64,000 nucleotides of DNA from Myxococcus xanthus (GTDB lineage: Bacteria > Myxococcota > Myxococcia > Myxococcales > Myxococcaceae), in NCBI RefSeq assembly GCF_900106535.1, contig NZ_FNOH01000017.1, positions 1-64,000 on the forward strand, read 5' to 3'. Below are positions 1 to 7,996 of this stretch, in pieces. A model generated the notes under the pieces. That model made no database searches. It saw only the letters and a list, made by a program, of their open reading frames with translations, and was not told the origin of the DNA. Positions within the stretch are counted from its first letter, which is position 1, and every line of letters begins with the position of its first letter. The position numbers and the translations under genes were made by a program.

Positions 1-8
1 CTCGCTCA

Positions 9-28
9 CCCCGCTGAAACGGGGCTTT
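9..28 (+). terminator. possible short terminator hairpin
   Basis: CCCCG and CGGGG pair around a 6-nt loop and are followed by CTTT. The stem is only 5 bp, and the gene it would terminate lies before the window start, so the call is weak. Confidence 0.35.
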
Positions 29-287
29 GTCAGTGGGCTTCACCGCAGGGGTCTCCCCTGTCGGCGCCACCCCAGCTATGCGGCCTTGACCTGTTACCGC
101 CTCGGGACTTTCACCCTACGGGTCCATGAGTTCCTCCAGGCATCACACAACTTCCCTGACACACGGGGTCCCCTCCCCTGGCGGGCGGCTGGCCCGAGGC
201 CGCCTGCCCCCTCACGTCCTTCCTGCCCCGGCGCGCGGTGGCGTCTCCACCCAGGCAGCCTTAATTCAAGTCAGGGGAGGCGCATCC
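29..287. other. intergenic region, nothing recognised
   Basis: The 260 bases before the first gene contain open frames but none with recognisable protein content. A purine-rich Shine-Dalgarno (AGGGGAGG, about 272-279) at the end serves the hydrolase that follows. No RNA gene is evident. Confidence 0.5.
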
Positions 288-1562
288 ATGACCAGCCATC
301 TCGTGCTCGTGCCCGGCTTCGGTGGATTTGATGCACTGGGCTCGCTCCGCTACTACCACGGCGTGACGGAAGTGCTTCAGGCTGGTGACGACGAGCGGCC
401 CGTCCACTACTTCACCAACCTGCCCACGGCGAGCGTCCAGACGCGGGCCCAGGCGCTCCAGTCGTGGCTGTCCGAACTGCGGAATCGAAGGGCGATAGCG
501 CCGGAAGATGAAATCCATCTGGTCGGCCATTCGACGGGTGGCCTGGACCTCCGCCAGTTGCTCATCAACCTCCGGAACCAGCAGGCGCAGAAATGTGCGG
601 ACAGCCCGCTCCCGCTGCTCAAGCAGCTCCGTACCGTGCAGTTCATCTCGACGCCCCACCAGGGAACCGCGCTCGCGCACCGGCTGGGCAACTCCCGCCC
701 ACAGGTGCTCGCGTCCCGCCTGTTCCTGCGCGTGCTGTACGAGGGTACGCGCGGACTGAGAGGCGTGGGGCTGGGGGTCCTCGGGCGCGCACTCATGACC
801 TTGAGTCCCAGGCAGCAGACGGCCGACTGGATCGACGCCATCATCGACACCCTGGTGCGTTGCTACTCCCGGGAGGCGAGCCTCCCGCGTGCTACCGCGC
901 GCGGCACCTACTTCGACCTGCTGCGCTGGCTGCTTCACATGACCAGCGACTTCGCCGTCATCACCGACCTGGACCCAGCTCCCGCCTCCCCGGCGCCCCC
1001 GAGTCCGGCCCATGCCGGGGATGCAGAACTCGCTGCGGAGGCGGCCTTCATCGAGGAGCACCACATCCAGGTCCGCTCCATCGTAACGGTCGCGCCCCCC
1101 AGCAAGGCCTGGCCACCCACCTTGTTCAAGGTGCTGCACGCGCTGACTGCCTTCAATCCTCCGCAACGGCTGCGGCGCACGCGCGAACTCCACGAACTCT
1201 GGACCAGCAAGCACCAGGTGCTGCGTCCCACCGACAACGATGGCATCGTCAACTCCGTCTCCCAGGTCTGGCCGGACGAGGCCCGCAGCTACCTGCTCCA
1301 GGGCGATCATGCGGACGTCATCGGGCACTTCAGCGCGCAATGCCCACCGTCCCAGGCCAGTGTCGCGGCCACCACGTTCCGCCAGTACGACCTGCTGAAC
1401 TCCCCCGCGGGCTTCGATCAACGGCGGTTCATCAGGCTCTGGAAGGACATCGGCCGCTTCACGGCCAGCCAGCAACACCGGGAAGCAACGGCGCCTCGGC
1501 CGCGCGGTGGAGCGCGCATCCACCACATCGGGAGCGCGCCGCCGCACCGAGCGGACTCGTGA
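288..1562 (+). CDS. alpha/beta hydrolase, lipase-like
   Basis: A 424-residue protein with a lipase-type nucleophile elbow, HLVGHSTGG, at about residues 78-86. It begins with a hydrophobic strand, LVLVPGFGG, typical of the oxyanion-hole region of alpha/beta hydrolases. The ATG at 288 is chosen over an upstream in-frame ATG at 126 because AGGGGAGG lies just before it and the upstream residues are low complexity. A later aspartate and a histidine (for example in LLQGDHADVIGHF near residue 340) could complete the triad. No signal peptide is seen, so it is probably cytoplasmic. The substrate cannot be named; esterase, lipase or PHB-depolymerase-like roles are all possible. The next gene's frame overlaps its 3' end, but that gene's real start is downstream. 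Confidence 0.75.
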   Translation: MTSHLVLVPGFGGFDALGSLRYYHGVTEVLQAGDDERPVHYFTNLPTASVQTRAQALQSWLSELRNRRAIAPEDEIHLVGHSTGGLDLRQLLINLRNQQAQKCADSPLPLLKQLRTVQFISTPHQGTALAHRLGNSRPQVLASRLFLRVLYEGTRGLRGVGLGVLGRALMTLSPRQQTADWIDAIIDTLVRCYSREASLPRATARGTYFDLLRWLLHMTSDFAVITDLDPAPASPAPPSPAHAGDAELAAEAAFIEEHHIQVRSIVTVAPPSKAWPPTLFKVLHALTAFNPPQRLRRTRELHELWTSKHQVLRPTDNDGIVNSVSQVWPDEARSYLLQGDHADVIGHFSAQCPPSQASVAATTFRQYDLLNSPAGFDQRRFIRLWKDIGRFTASQQHREATAPRPRGGARIHHIGSAPPHRADS

Positions 1563-1719
1563 ACCCGGCCGCGGAGCCCCCACACAGCGTCGTCTGGAGC
1601 ACCGCCCCCCACACACCCGGACGATTCAATCCACCGCTGCCATTCCCATGATGGCGGGGCCACGGCCCCCGGCCGAAGCGGTTCGTCTGACAGGGGCTGT
1701 GACGGTCATGGGAGGGGTG

Positions 1720-3723
1720 ATGAGTGGAATGGATGAGATGGAGGGGACCGTCCAACCCGTCGCGGGCGTGTCCACTGGCGTGCCCCGTCCGGCCGCCGCG
1801 CGGCGAATCAAACCGGTCGCGAAGTCCACGCTCCGGCCCTTCCGCCGCACCGTCGCCTCGCGGGCCCTTTCTGGAGTCTTCTCCGGGCTCAACCGCGTCA
1901 TTGCCTGGCACCGGCTGCCGAAGTTCCTGGGCCTGCTCAACCTGATACCCATCCGCGACGAGCTGCGGGCAAAGAACCTCTACGACACCACACACCTGCC
2001 CTCCACCCAGGCTCCCGAGCCCCCCACGTGGGATCCGGAACTGGCCACCCGGCGCGCCTCGGACGGAACGTACAACGACCTCTCGAATCCCCGGATGGGC
2101 GCCGCGGGAACGAGGTTCGGCCGTAACGTCCCGCTTGAGAACGCCTGGCCCGAGCCCGAGCCGGCGCTGCTGGAGCCGAGCCCCCGCGTCATCAGCAACC
2201 GGCTGCTCGCGCGCCAGTCGTTCGTTCCGGCCACCTCGCTCAATCTGCTGGCCGCAGCGTGGATTCAATTCATGACCCACGACTGGTTCGACCATGGCTC
2301 GCCCAAGCGTGGCGGCGAGTTCAAGGTCCCCCTGGACAAGGAGCGCGGCGACTCCTGGTCCGAGGACCCCATGCGAATCCGCCGCACGCCCGAGGACCCC
2401 ACCCGCATCCCCGGTGCCAAGGACGGCCCGCCCACGTACATCAACCAGCACTCACAATGGTGGGATGCCTCACAGATTTATGGAAGCAACGAGGAGGAGA
2501 CGCGCGCCCTGCGCTGCACGGACGATGAGGACGGCGGCCAGCGTCGAGGCAAGCTCATCCTCACCGGCGAAGGGCTGGAGGCGCAGCTCCCGGTAGACCC
2601 CAATACCCACCTGCAGAAGTCCGGGGTGACGCACAACTGGTGGATTGGCCTGAGCCTGCTGCATACGACGTTCGCCAAGGAGCACAACGCCATCGTGGAC
2701 CGGCTGCGGCTGGAGTTTCCCGACTGGAATGGCGACCGGCTCTTCCACACGGCCCGCCTCATCAACACGGCGTTGATGGCGAAAATCCACACCATTGAGT
2801 GGACGCCGGCGATCCTCGCGCATCCCACGACTGAGACCGCCCTCAACACCAACTGGTGGGGCCTGGTCGGCCAACGGGTGACCCGGCTGTTCGGGAGGAT
2901 GAGCCGCAGCGAGCTCATCAGCGGCATCCCCGGGAGCGAGGTGAACCACCACGGCGTCCCCTTCGCGCTGACCGAGGAGTTCGTGGCCGTCTACCGCATG
3001 CACTCGCTGATACCCGACACGATGCGACTGCACCGGATGCGGGATGGCGTCCAGGTGCGCGAGGTGGCGATGGTGGACCTCGCCGGCCCCAACACGCTGA
3101 AAGCCCTCGAAGACGGGCTCACCATGGTGGACCTCTGCTACTCCTTCGGTATCAGCCACCCCGGCGCGCTCGTGCTGCACAACTACCCCGCCTTCCTGCG
3201 CGACCTCCACCGGCAGGATCCGGACGGCGCCGAGTCCCGCGTGGACCTGGCATCCATCGACGTGATGCGCGACCGGGAGCGCGGCGTGCCTCGCTACAAC
3301 GCCTTCCGCAAGCTGATGCACCTCCAGCCGGCCCGCTCCTTCAAGGACATCACCCGTAACGAGCAGTGGGCCCGGGAGCTGCGTGAGGTCTATGGCCACG
3401 TGGACCGCGTGGACCTGATGGTGGGCATGCTCGCCGAAGACCCGCCCAGGGGTTTTGGCTTCAGCGACACGGCCTTCCGCGTCTTCATCCTCATGGCCTC
3501 GCGCCGGCTGGCGAGCGACCGCTTCTTCACCAACGACCAGAACGTCAACCTCTACACTCAGCCCGGGATGGCGTGGCTCAACGAGAACACCATGGCCAGC
3601 GTGCTGCTGCGCCACTACCCGGGACTCGCCCCCGCGCTCCGCCAGACACGGAATGCATTCGCCCCCTGGGAGCCGGTGAGCATGGTGGCCACGGAGCCCC
3701 CGGCGGGAAGCCTCCTTCACTGA
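1720..3723 (+). CDS. animal-type heme peroxidase, fatty acid alpha-dioxygenase-like
   Basis: A protein of about 667 residues resembling plant pathogen-inducible oxygenases (alpha-DOX) and related cyclooxygenase-fold peroxidases. Visible hallmarks are the distal heme region FMTHDWFDHG and the proximal segment AVYRMHSLIPDT, where the Tyr would form the catalytic radical and the His would ligate heme. A further family block is GVPRYNAFR. By family knowledge it would oxygenate fatty acids at the alpha carbon; the exact substrate is unproven. The frame is open from 1507, but GGAGGGG just upstream of the ATG at 1720 favours that start (1708 and 1729 are alternatives). The first 60 residues are basic and weakly conserved. 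A perfect hairpin follows the stop, then the stub of an Old Yellow Enzyme gene that may once have been its partner. Confidence 0.85.
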   Translation: MSGMDEMEGTVQPVAGVSTGVPRPAAARRIKPVAKSTLRPFRRTVASRALSGVFSGLNRVIAWHRLPKFLGLLNLIPIRDELRAKNLYDTTHLPSTQAPEPPTWDPELATRRASDGTYNDLSNPRMGAAGTRFGRNVPLENAWPEPEPALLEPSPRVISNRLLARQSFVPATSLNLLAAAWIQFMTHDWFDHGSPKRGGEFKVPLDKERGDSWSEDPMRIRRTPEDPTRIPGAKDGPPTYINQHSQWWDASQIYGSNEEETRALRCTDDEDGGQRRGKLILTGEGLEAQLPVDPNTHLQKSGVTHNWWIGLSLLHTTFAKEHNAIVDRLRLEFPDWNGDRLFHTARLINTALMAKIHTIEWTPAILAHPTTETALNTNWWGLVGQRVTRLFGRMSRSELISGIPGSEVNHHGVPFALTEEFVAVYRMHSLIPDTMRLHRMRDGVQVREVAMVDLAGPNTLKALEDGLTMVDLCYSFGISHPGALVLHNYPAFLRDLHRQDPDGAESRVDLASIDVMRDRERGVPRYNAFRKLMHLQPARSFKDITRNEQWARELREVYGHVDRVDLMVGMLAEDPPRGFGFSDTAFRVFILMASRRLASDRFFTNDQNVNLYTQPGMAWLNENTMASVLLRHYPGLAPALRQTRNAFAPWEPVSMVATEPPAGSLLH

Positions 3724-3750
3724 GCCGGGGTCACCACTCGTTCCAGGGGG

Positions 3751-3776
3751 CGGGGGCCGGACCACTCCGGCCCCCG
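3751..3776. terminator. perfect 10-bp GC hairpin
   Basis: CGGGGGCCGG and CCGGCCCCCG flank a 6-base loop, 28 bases after the peroxidase stop. There is no T-tract, so it may act as a Rho-assisted or mRNA-stabilising hairpin rather than a classical terminator. Confidence 0.55.
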
Positions 3777-3792
3777 CGGGCAGGAGACTTCC

Positions 3793-3917
3793 ATGCCATT
3801 CGGCACGATATTTCGAGAGCTGAAGTTCCCGAGCGGCCTGCGCGTGAAGAATCGCATCTTCCGCTCCAACGTCTCTGGCCGGTTCGACAACTACAACGGC
3901 ACGGGGACCCAGACCAC
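3793..3917 (+). pseudogene. 5' fragment of NADH:flavin oxidoreductase (Old Yellow Enzyme family)
   Basis: The first 41 codons read like the start of an OYE-family protein: LKFPSGLRVKNRIFRSN, then SGRFDNYNGTGTQT. Family similarity stops at about 3917, where a normal enzyme would continue for more than 350 residues into the FMN barrel. The frame stays open to 4233 but the rest is antisense to the glycosyltransferase gene and has no OYE features. A ribosome site (CAGGAG) and an ATG are intact, so a short peptide could still be made. I infer deletion or insertion at about 3917 removed the body of the gene, with the peroxidase left as its orphaned neighbour. Confidence 0.7.
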
Positions 3918-4012
3918 GCAGCCTGGAGTCCCTCGCGCCGTGGCCAGCCTTGCACGCGCAGTGGACAGTCCCGGTGCTCCAGAGTCGCTCGCCCCCTCCA
4001 GCTTCCGAGACT

Positions 4013-5515
4013 TCACTCAGAAGCACGCCGCCAGAAGAGCCCTTCTCGCACGAAGTGCTCATGGACCCAGCGCTCGCTGGCGGAGGACAGCTGCCATTCG
4101 CCACGTCCCTCAAGGACCAGGATGTCACAGCGCGCAAGCATGGGGAGCATCGTCCGCTGCGAGCGCTCATCCTCGAAAGCGGCTCCTGCGTGAGCGAAGC
4201 GCCCGGGGGTGCCCAGTGCATCATTCAGCATGAGGCCATAGGGGTCGACGAGGATGGGAGTCCCCTCTGGGATTCCGGGAAGCCGCCCGGCGGCGATTGC
4301 CCACGCCGGTTCGAAGGTGCAAAGGGCTGAATCCGGGGGGACGGAGGCCCGGAGTGAGCTCCCGAGCGTGAGCAGGAAACGGTCTCGCTGATTCGCAGAG
4401 CGGATAGCCGCCGGCAGCGGTGAGAGTGCGATGAGCATCACCGTGGCGGTGACGAGCGCGGCTTGCGTGCGCGAGCGCGTGTCCGCCCAGCTCAACACGA
4501 CGGAGGCCCCCAACCCCGCGAGGACCGCCATGGTAGGCGCCAGGTTGGCGTTGTACTGGGCCCAATAGCTCTTCGACGACAAGAAGGTCACGAGCGTCAG
4601 AACCCAGGCGGCCGCGAAGAGTCGCTCGGCGACGGCCTCCCTTCGACGAGTTCGGGCCAGGGCCACGACCAAGCCCCATACACAGAGGACGGAGAAGCCC
4701 ATGCGCCCGTCTCCCAGAACCATGAGAAGCCGGCGCCAGACATCTGACTCGCCATCGGGAGGGCGGAGCAACTGGAACCGAAGAAGGCCATCGAGCATCG
4801 CGGCGGGGGCGAGCGCGAAGAAGGGGCCCAGCCAGACCAGCCCCACGGCTGCCGCGACAAGCACGACCCGTAGGGCACGCCGTCCCTGGCCCTCCATGCC
4901 GCGAGCCCACACCGCGGCGATGACCCAAGCGCCGGCTGTCAGTTTGATGGCGCACGCGGTGGCAAGAAGGGCTCCGGCCAGCAGATCCCCCTTCCACCGT
5001 GAGACATCAGCCCCATGCCGCAGCCAAACCCATGCCATGCCAAGACAGGCGAGGTTGAGCAGTGGCTCCAGGAAGGGCCCACGCTCGGTGGCGGCCGCTT
5101 CTGGGAAGACGGCATAGGCGAGCGCGGCCACGACGCCTGCCCTGACTCCCCATTGCTCCTGAGCAATGCGTCCGCACAGGAGCGTGCTCAGTGCCCCGAT
5201 CCCGGGGACGAGCCAACGGACCACTGCGAATGCCAGCGCTGCGTCGAAGCCACGTGCGAGCGCGGCCACCGGCGCCAGCAACATGGCAATCCCAGGAGGG
5301 TGGACGAAGAAGTAGTCACGGTAGGGCAATACACCATGGGAAAGAAGTGCGGCGGCACTGAAATAGACGCCCTCGTCGTAGTCCACGGCATGCCCGAAAG
5401 CGCCTCCCCGGTGGAAGAAGCCCGCGATGCGCAGCAGCCATGCACCTGAAGCGATGAGCACCAGGGGCCACCAGGACAGGTGGAGACGGGGCGTGGAGAG
5501 ATTCGAAGAACGCAC
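4013..5515 (-). CDS. membrane glycosyltransferase, GT39/ArnT-like (GT-C fold)
   Basis: A 500-residue polytopic membrane protein. After a first membrane segment comes HAVDYDEGVYFSAA, whose acidic Asp-Glu pair matches the first-loop catalytic motif of GT-C enzymes such as ArnT and PMT. It is followed by the family-like PYRDYFFVHPPG and around ten hydrophobic stretches. GT-C enzymes use polyprenyl-phosphate sugars and act on the outer face of the inner membrane. Translation starts at a GTG with no strong Shine-Dalgarno. The gene is convergent with the OYE stub and isolated from other polysaccharide genes, so the acceptor (lipid A, glycan or protein) is unknown. Confidence 0.75.
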   Translation of the reverse strand: MRSSNLSTPRLHLSWWPLVLIASGAWLLRIAGFFHRGGAFGHAVDYDEGVYFSAAALLSHGVLPYRDYFFVHPPGIAMLLAPVAALARGFDAALAFAVVRWLVPGIGALSTLLCGRIAQEQWGVRAGVVAALAYAVFPEAAATERGPFLEPLLNLACLGMAWVWLRHGADVSRWKGDLLAGALLATACAIKLTAGAWVIAAVWARGMEGQGRRALRVVLVAAAVGLVWLGPFFALAPAAMLDGLLRFQLLRPPDGESDVWRRLLMVLGDGRMGFSVLCVWGLVVALARTRRREAVAERLFAAAWVLTLVTFLSSKSYWAQYNANLAPTMAVLAGLGASVVLSWADTRSRTQAALVTATVMLIALSPLPAAIRSANQRDRFLLTLGSSLRASVPPDSALCTFEPAWAIAAGRLPGIPEGTPILVDPYGLMLNDALGTPGRFAHAGAAFEDERSQRTMLPMLARCDILVLEGRGEWQLSSASERWVHEHFVREGLFWRRASE

Positions 5516-5935
5516 CCGGACACGCGTACTAAAGGCATCCCGGTGTGTCGAGAAGGCACAAGTCAGTTCATGCAGCGCACATCGCCAGTCGAACTCCTGA
5601 CTTGACTCACTGAATCATCCGGAGACATGACTCTTTTTAATACTGACAGGTCCCGTGTGTGGCGCTTCAGGAGTCCACATTCATGGGGAGTGCCCATGCA
5701 CAGCCGATGCATCGGCCTCGTCCTTGCGTGTCTCATTCAAGGAGCCTGCTCACTGACAACCCTCGTCCGCTTCTCCGTCCAGGAGATTCGACGCCTGTTG
5801 CTGGCACTCTGGCGACGCACGCTCCCATCAGTCGCCTCCCTCCTCCACTGGAGTCACTGGCGACGTCACTCCCAAGCCGTCGCCAGGCAATGCCACGACC
5901 GGGGACGCGGCACCAGACTCAAACTACAACTGTAG
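5516..5935. other. intergenic region with one doubtful small ORF
   Basis: A plus-strand frame at 5627-5935 (102 codons) has a good ribosome site (CCGGAGAC before ATG) and an internal hydrophobic stretch, GLVLACLIQGAC, that resembles a poor lipobox. The remainder is arginine- and histidine-rich with no family likeness. Its end coincides with the truncated edge of the IS remnant, so the composite may be accidental. Confidence 0.3.
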
Positions 5936-6068
5936 GTTCTCCGCCTCTCGCAGAATGCGGACCATCTGCTCCTCGGTAAACCTGCTCTTCCTCACGACCG
6001 ACCGGCCTCCTCGCCGCGAGGACGCTCTCACGCTTCAACGGGTCCGAAAATGGGGGGAGCAAACCATC
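5936..6068 (-). mobile_element. IS3-family insertion sequence remnant: one terminus plus start of orfA
   Basis: On the minus strand a GTG codon (5995-5993), preceded by GAGGAGG, starts a peptide beginning VRKSRFTEEQMVRILREAE. This is the typical N-terminus of the IS3/IS407-group transposase OrfA helix-turn-helix. It is cut after about 21 codons, near 5936. Upstream of it lies TTTGCTCCCCCCATTTTCGG (minus strand, ending near 6066), like the terminal sequence of this IS group. Only one end is left, 30 bases from the stop of the Mo-oxidoreductase gene, so it marks the edge of a rearranged or imported segment. Confidence 0.75.
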
Positions 6069-6098
6069 GAGGAGCGCGCCCATTCCTTCGCACCCGAC

Positions 6099-7889
6099 TC
6101 AGATCGACTGACGATACCCGAAGAACTCGTGATCTTCATCGTAGCCGCCGTAGCCGCCTCCCACTTCGAAGAAGTCAGCGACGAACTCGATGCCGGCAAT
6201 CCACTTCACTTGCTTGAAGCCGAGCTGGACCTCGTTGCGCAGGCGAAGCGGCGCCCCGTGGCCGTAAGAAAGCGGCTCGCCGTTCATGTCATAGGCGAGC
6301 ATCGTGAGCTGATAGTGCATCTGCGCGATGGGATGCGCGTCGTAGTAGCGGCCGCCGTCGGAACCGTCGCCGAGCGAGTAGAACACGACCCATTTCGCGT
6401 CGGGCTTCGGCCTGACCAGCTCGAGGAGGGTCTGCATCGAGACGCCGCCCCACTTGGCGACACCGGACCAGCCCTGGATGCAGAAGTGCTGCGTGATCTG
6501 CTCGTGGCGCGGCATGGCGCGCAGCTCGTCGAGGCTCAGCTCGACCGGATTCTCGACGAGCCCGTGAATTCGTAGCCGGTAATCGGCGAAGTGGTTGTCG
6601 AAGAGCGCGCGGTACTCCGGCGTCTCGGGGTACTTGCCGTTGTGCCAGAAGTACGGCGAGATGTCCTTGTCCGTGTAGGTCCCTGGCTTGGCGTCGAGGT
6701 GCTCGAAGAGCCGCTGGGCCGGGCCGATCAGCGAATACCCGACGCGTTGCACGACCCGCGGATGTCGCAGCGTGAACGGCGTGGCCGCCACCCACGCGAT
6801 CACGACGACCGCCATGGAGACAGCGAAGATGCCAAACCCGACCCAATCGTTGGCGTCGGTCCCCGCGTACACGTGGTTCAAGTTTCGCAGCAGGCCGGTC
6901 GCGAAGACCATGGTGACATGGATGAAGGTGAAGAGGATGAACCAGCACAGGACGAGAAAGTGCAGGGAGCGCGCGGTCTGGATGCTGAGCCGCTTGCTGA
7001 TGCCGTGGAACCGGGTCGAAAGCGCTGGCGACATGCCGAGCCCGGTCATGAGCGCGAGCGGCGCCGCGATGAAGACCGTGATGAAGTAGGCGATGATCTG
7101 GAGGCCGTTGTACGCGACCCAGCCATCGTTCTGAGGCCAGCGCAGGGAGAGGTACTGGAGCAGAGCAGACGCGGCGTCGGGGAACACCTGCCAGTTCGTC
7201 GGGACGATGCGGCGCCACTCTCCGGTCGCGAAGAGCAGCACGTAGAAGACGAGTCCGTTCGCCAGCCACAACATATCGATCCCGAGGTGCCACCAGCGGG
7301 CCAGCCCGATTGAGTGGCGGATGCCCGGAAGCCCAAGATGTTTGGGCAGCGTGAGGGAGTCCTGCTTGGCGGTCCAGAGCGGCAGGTCCGGCACCTGCTT
7401 CTGCATCCGGAGCCACTCTTTTCCCGGCGTCGAGTGCCGGGTCCAGTACAGCCGGGGATGGTCGGCGAGGATCTGGAGGCCCGCGCGAATGATGAAGATG
7501 AGGAAGAACAAGTTCAGAAAATGCTGGGCGCGCAACCAGACCGGCATCGGCGTGGCAAACGCGGTTGCGAACCCGGTCCCGGGATGCCGGTGGATGAACC
7601 CTTCGACCGCGGGGAGCCCGCGCAGATACTGCGCTACGGCGACCCCGAACAGGAGAAGCCCCCAACCGATCGGGAGCAGCCAGACCAGGTTGAACCAACG
7701 GTTCGCGCCGATTCGCAGGCGAGGGGCGATACCGAAGGCGGCCGGAATGGAGCCGGCCCAGGTCTTCGGATCGACGACGTCCTCGCCCTTGGTGAGGCGC
7801 TCTCGCAGCTCCTTCACCAGCTCCGGTGAGACGCGGTCGGCTCCAGAGGGCGGCGGTGGCGTGGCGGTCGGTTTCGGTGGGTCTGCCAT
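6099..7889 (-). CDS. fusion of cytochrome b561-like membrane domain and sulfite-oxidase-type molybdopterin oxidoreductase
   Basis: A 596-residue protein with two parts. Residues about 60-390 contain several membrane helices with histidines (for example RHSIGLARWWHLGIDMLW and SLHFLVLCWFILFTFIH) typical of cytochrome b561/YedZ-like heme domains. Residues about 410-596 are an oxidoreductase molybdopterin-binding domain (YedY/sulfite oxidase fold): HFCIQGWSG carries the conserved cysteine that would bind molybdenum, followed by WGG, YYDAHPI and GAPLRLR. In E. coli the equivalent MsrP and MsrQ functions are separate polypeptides, and here both lie in one chain with the heme part first. No Tat signal is visible, so how the catalytic domain reaches its compartment is unclear. 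Start ATG has CAGGAG upstream. It lies 107 bases downstream of the sdh operon on the same strand. Confidence 0.85.
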   Translation of the reverse strand: MADPPKPTATPPPPSGADRVSPELVKELRERLTKGEDVVDPKTWAGSIPAAFGIAPRLRIGANRWFNLVWLLPIGWGLLLFGVAVAQYLRGLPAVEGFIHRHPGTGFATAFATPMPVWLRAQHFLNLFFLIFIIRAGLQILADHPRLYWTRHSTPGKEWLRMQKQVPDLPLWTAKQDSLTLPKHLGLPGIRHSIGLARWWHLGIDMLWLANGLVFYVLLFATGEWRRIVPTNWQVFPDAASALLQYLSLRWPQNDGWVAYNGLQIIAYFITVFIAAPLALMTGLGMSPALSTRFHGISKRLSIQTARSLHFLVLCWFILFTFIHVTMVFATGLLRNLNHVYAGTDANDWVGFGIFAVSMAVVVIAWVAATPFTLRHPRVVQRVGYSLIGPAQRLFEHLDAKPGTYTDKDISPYFWHNGKYPETPEYRALFDNHFADYRLRIHGLVENPVELSLDELRAMPRHEQITQHFCIQGWSGVAKWGGVSMQTLLELVRPKPDAKWVVFYSLGDGSDGGRYYDAHPIAQMHYQLTMLAYDMNGEPLSYGHGAPLRLRNEVQLGFKQVKWIAGIEFVADFFEVGGGYGGYDEDHEFFGYRQSI

Positions 7890-7996
7890 TTCACGGGCTC
7901 CTGAGCGGCGACTCGGCTTCGCGCGGCTCCCCTAGAGCGAGAGCGAACCGCCTCCTCTGCATGAGTTGCACATCGGCAGGCATCGCTGCGTTGACC

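Noticed and set aside
41-130. rRNA or riboswitch-like sequence at the window start
   Set aside because: Some hairpin-forming GC tracts exist but nothing matches conserved rRNA or riboswitch cores that I can recognise.
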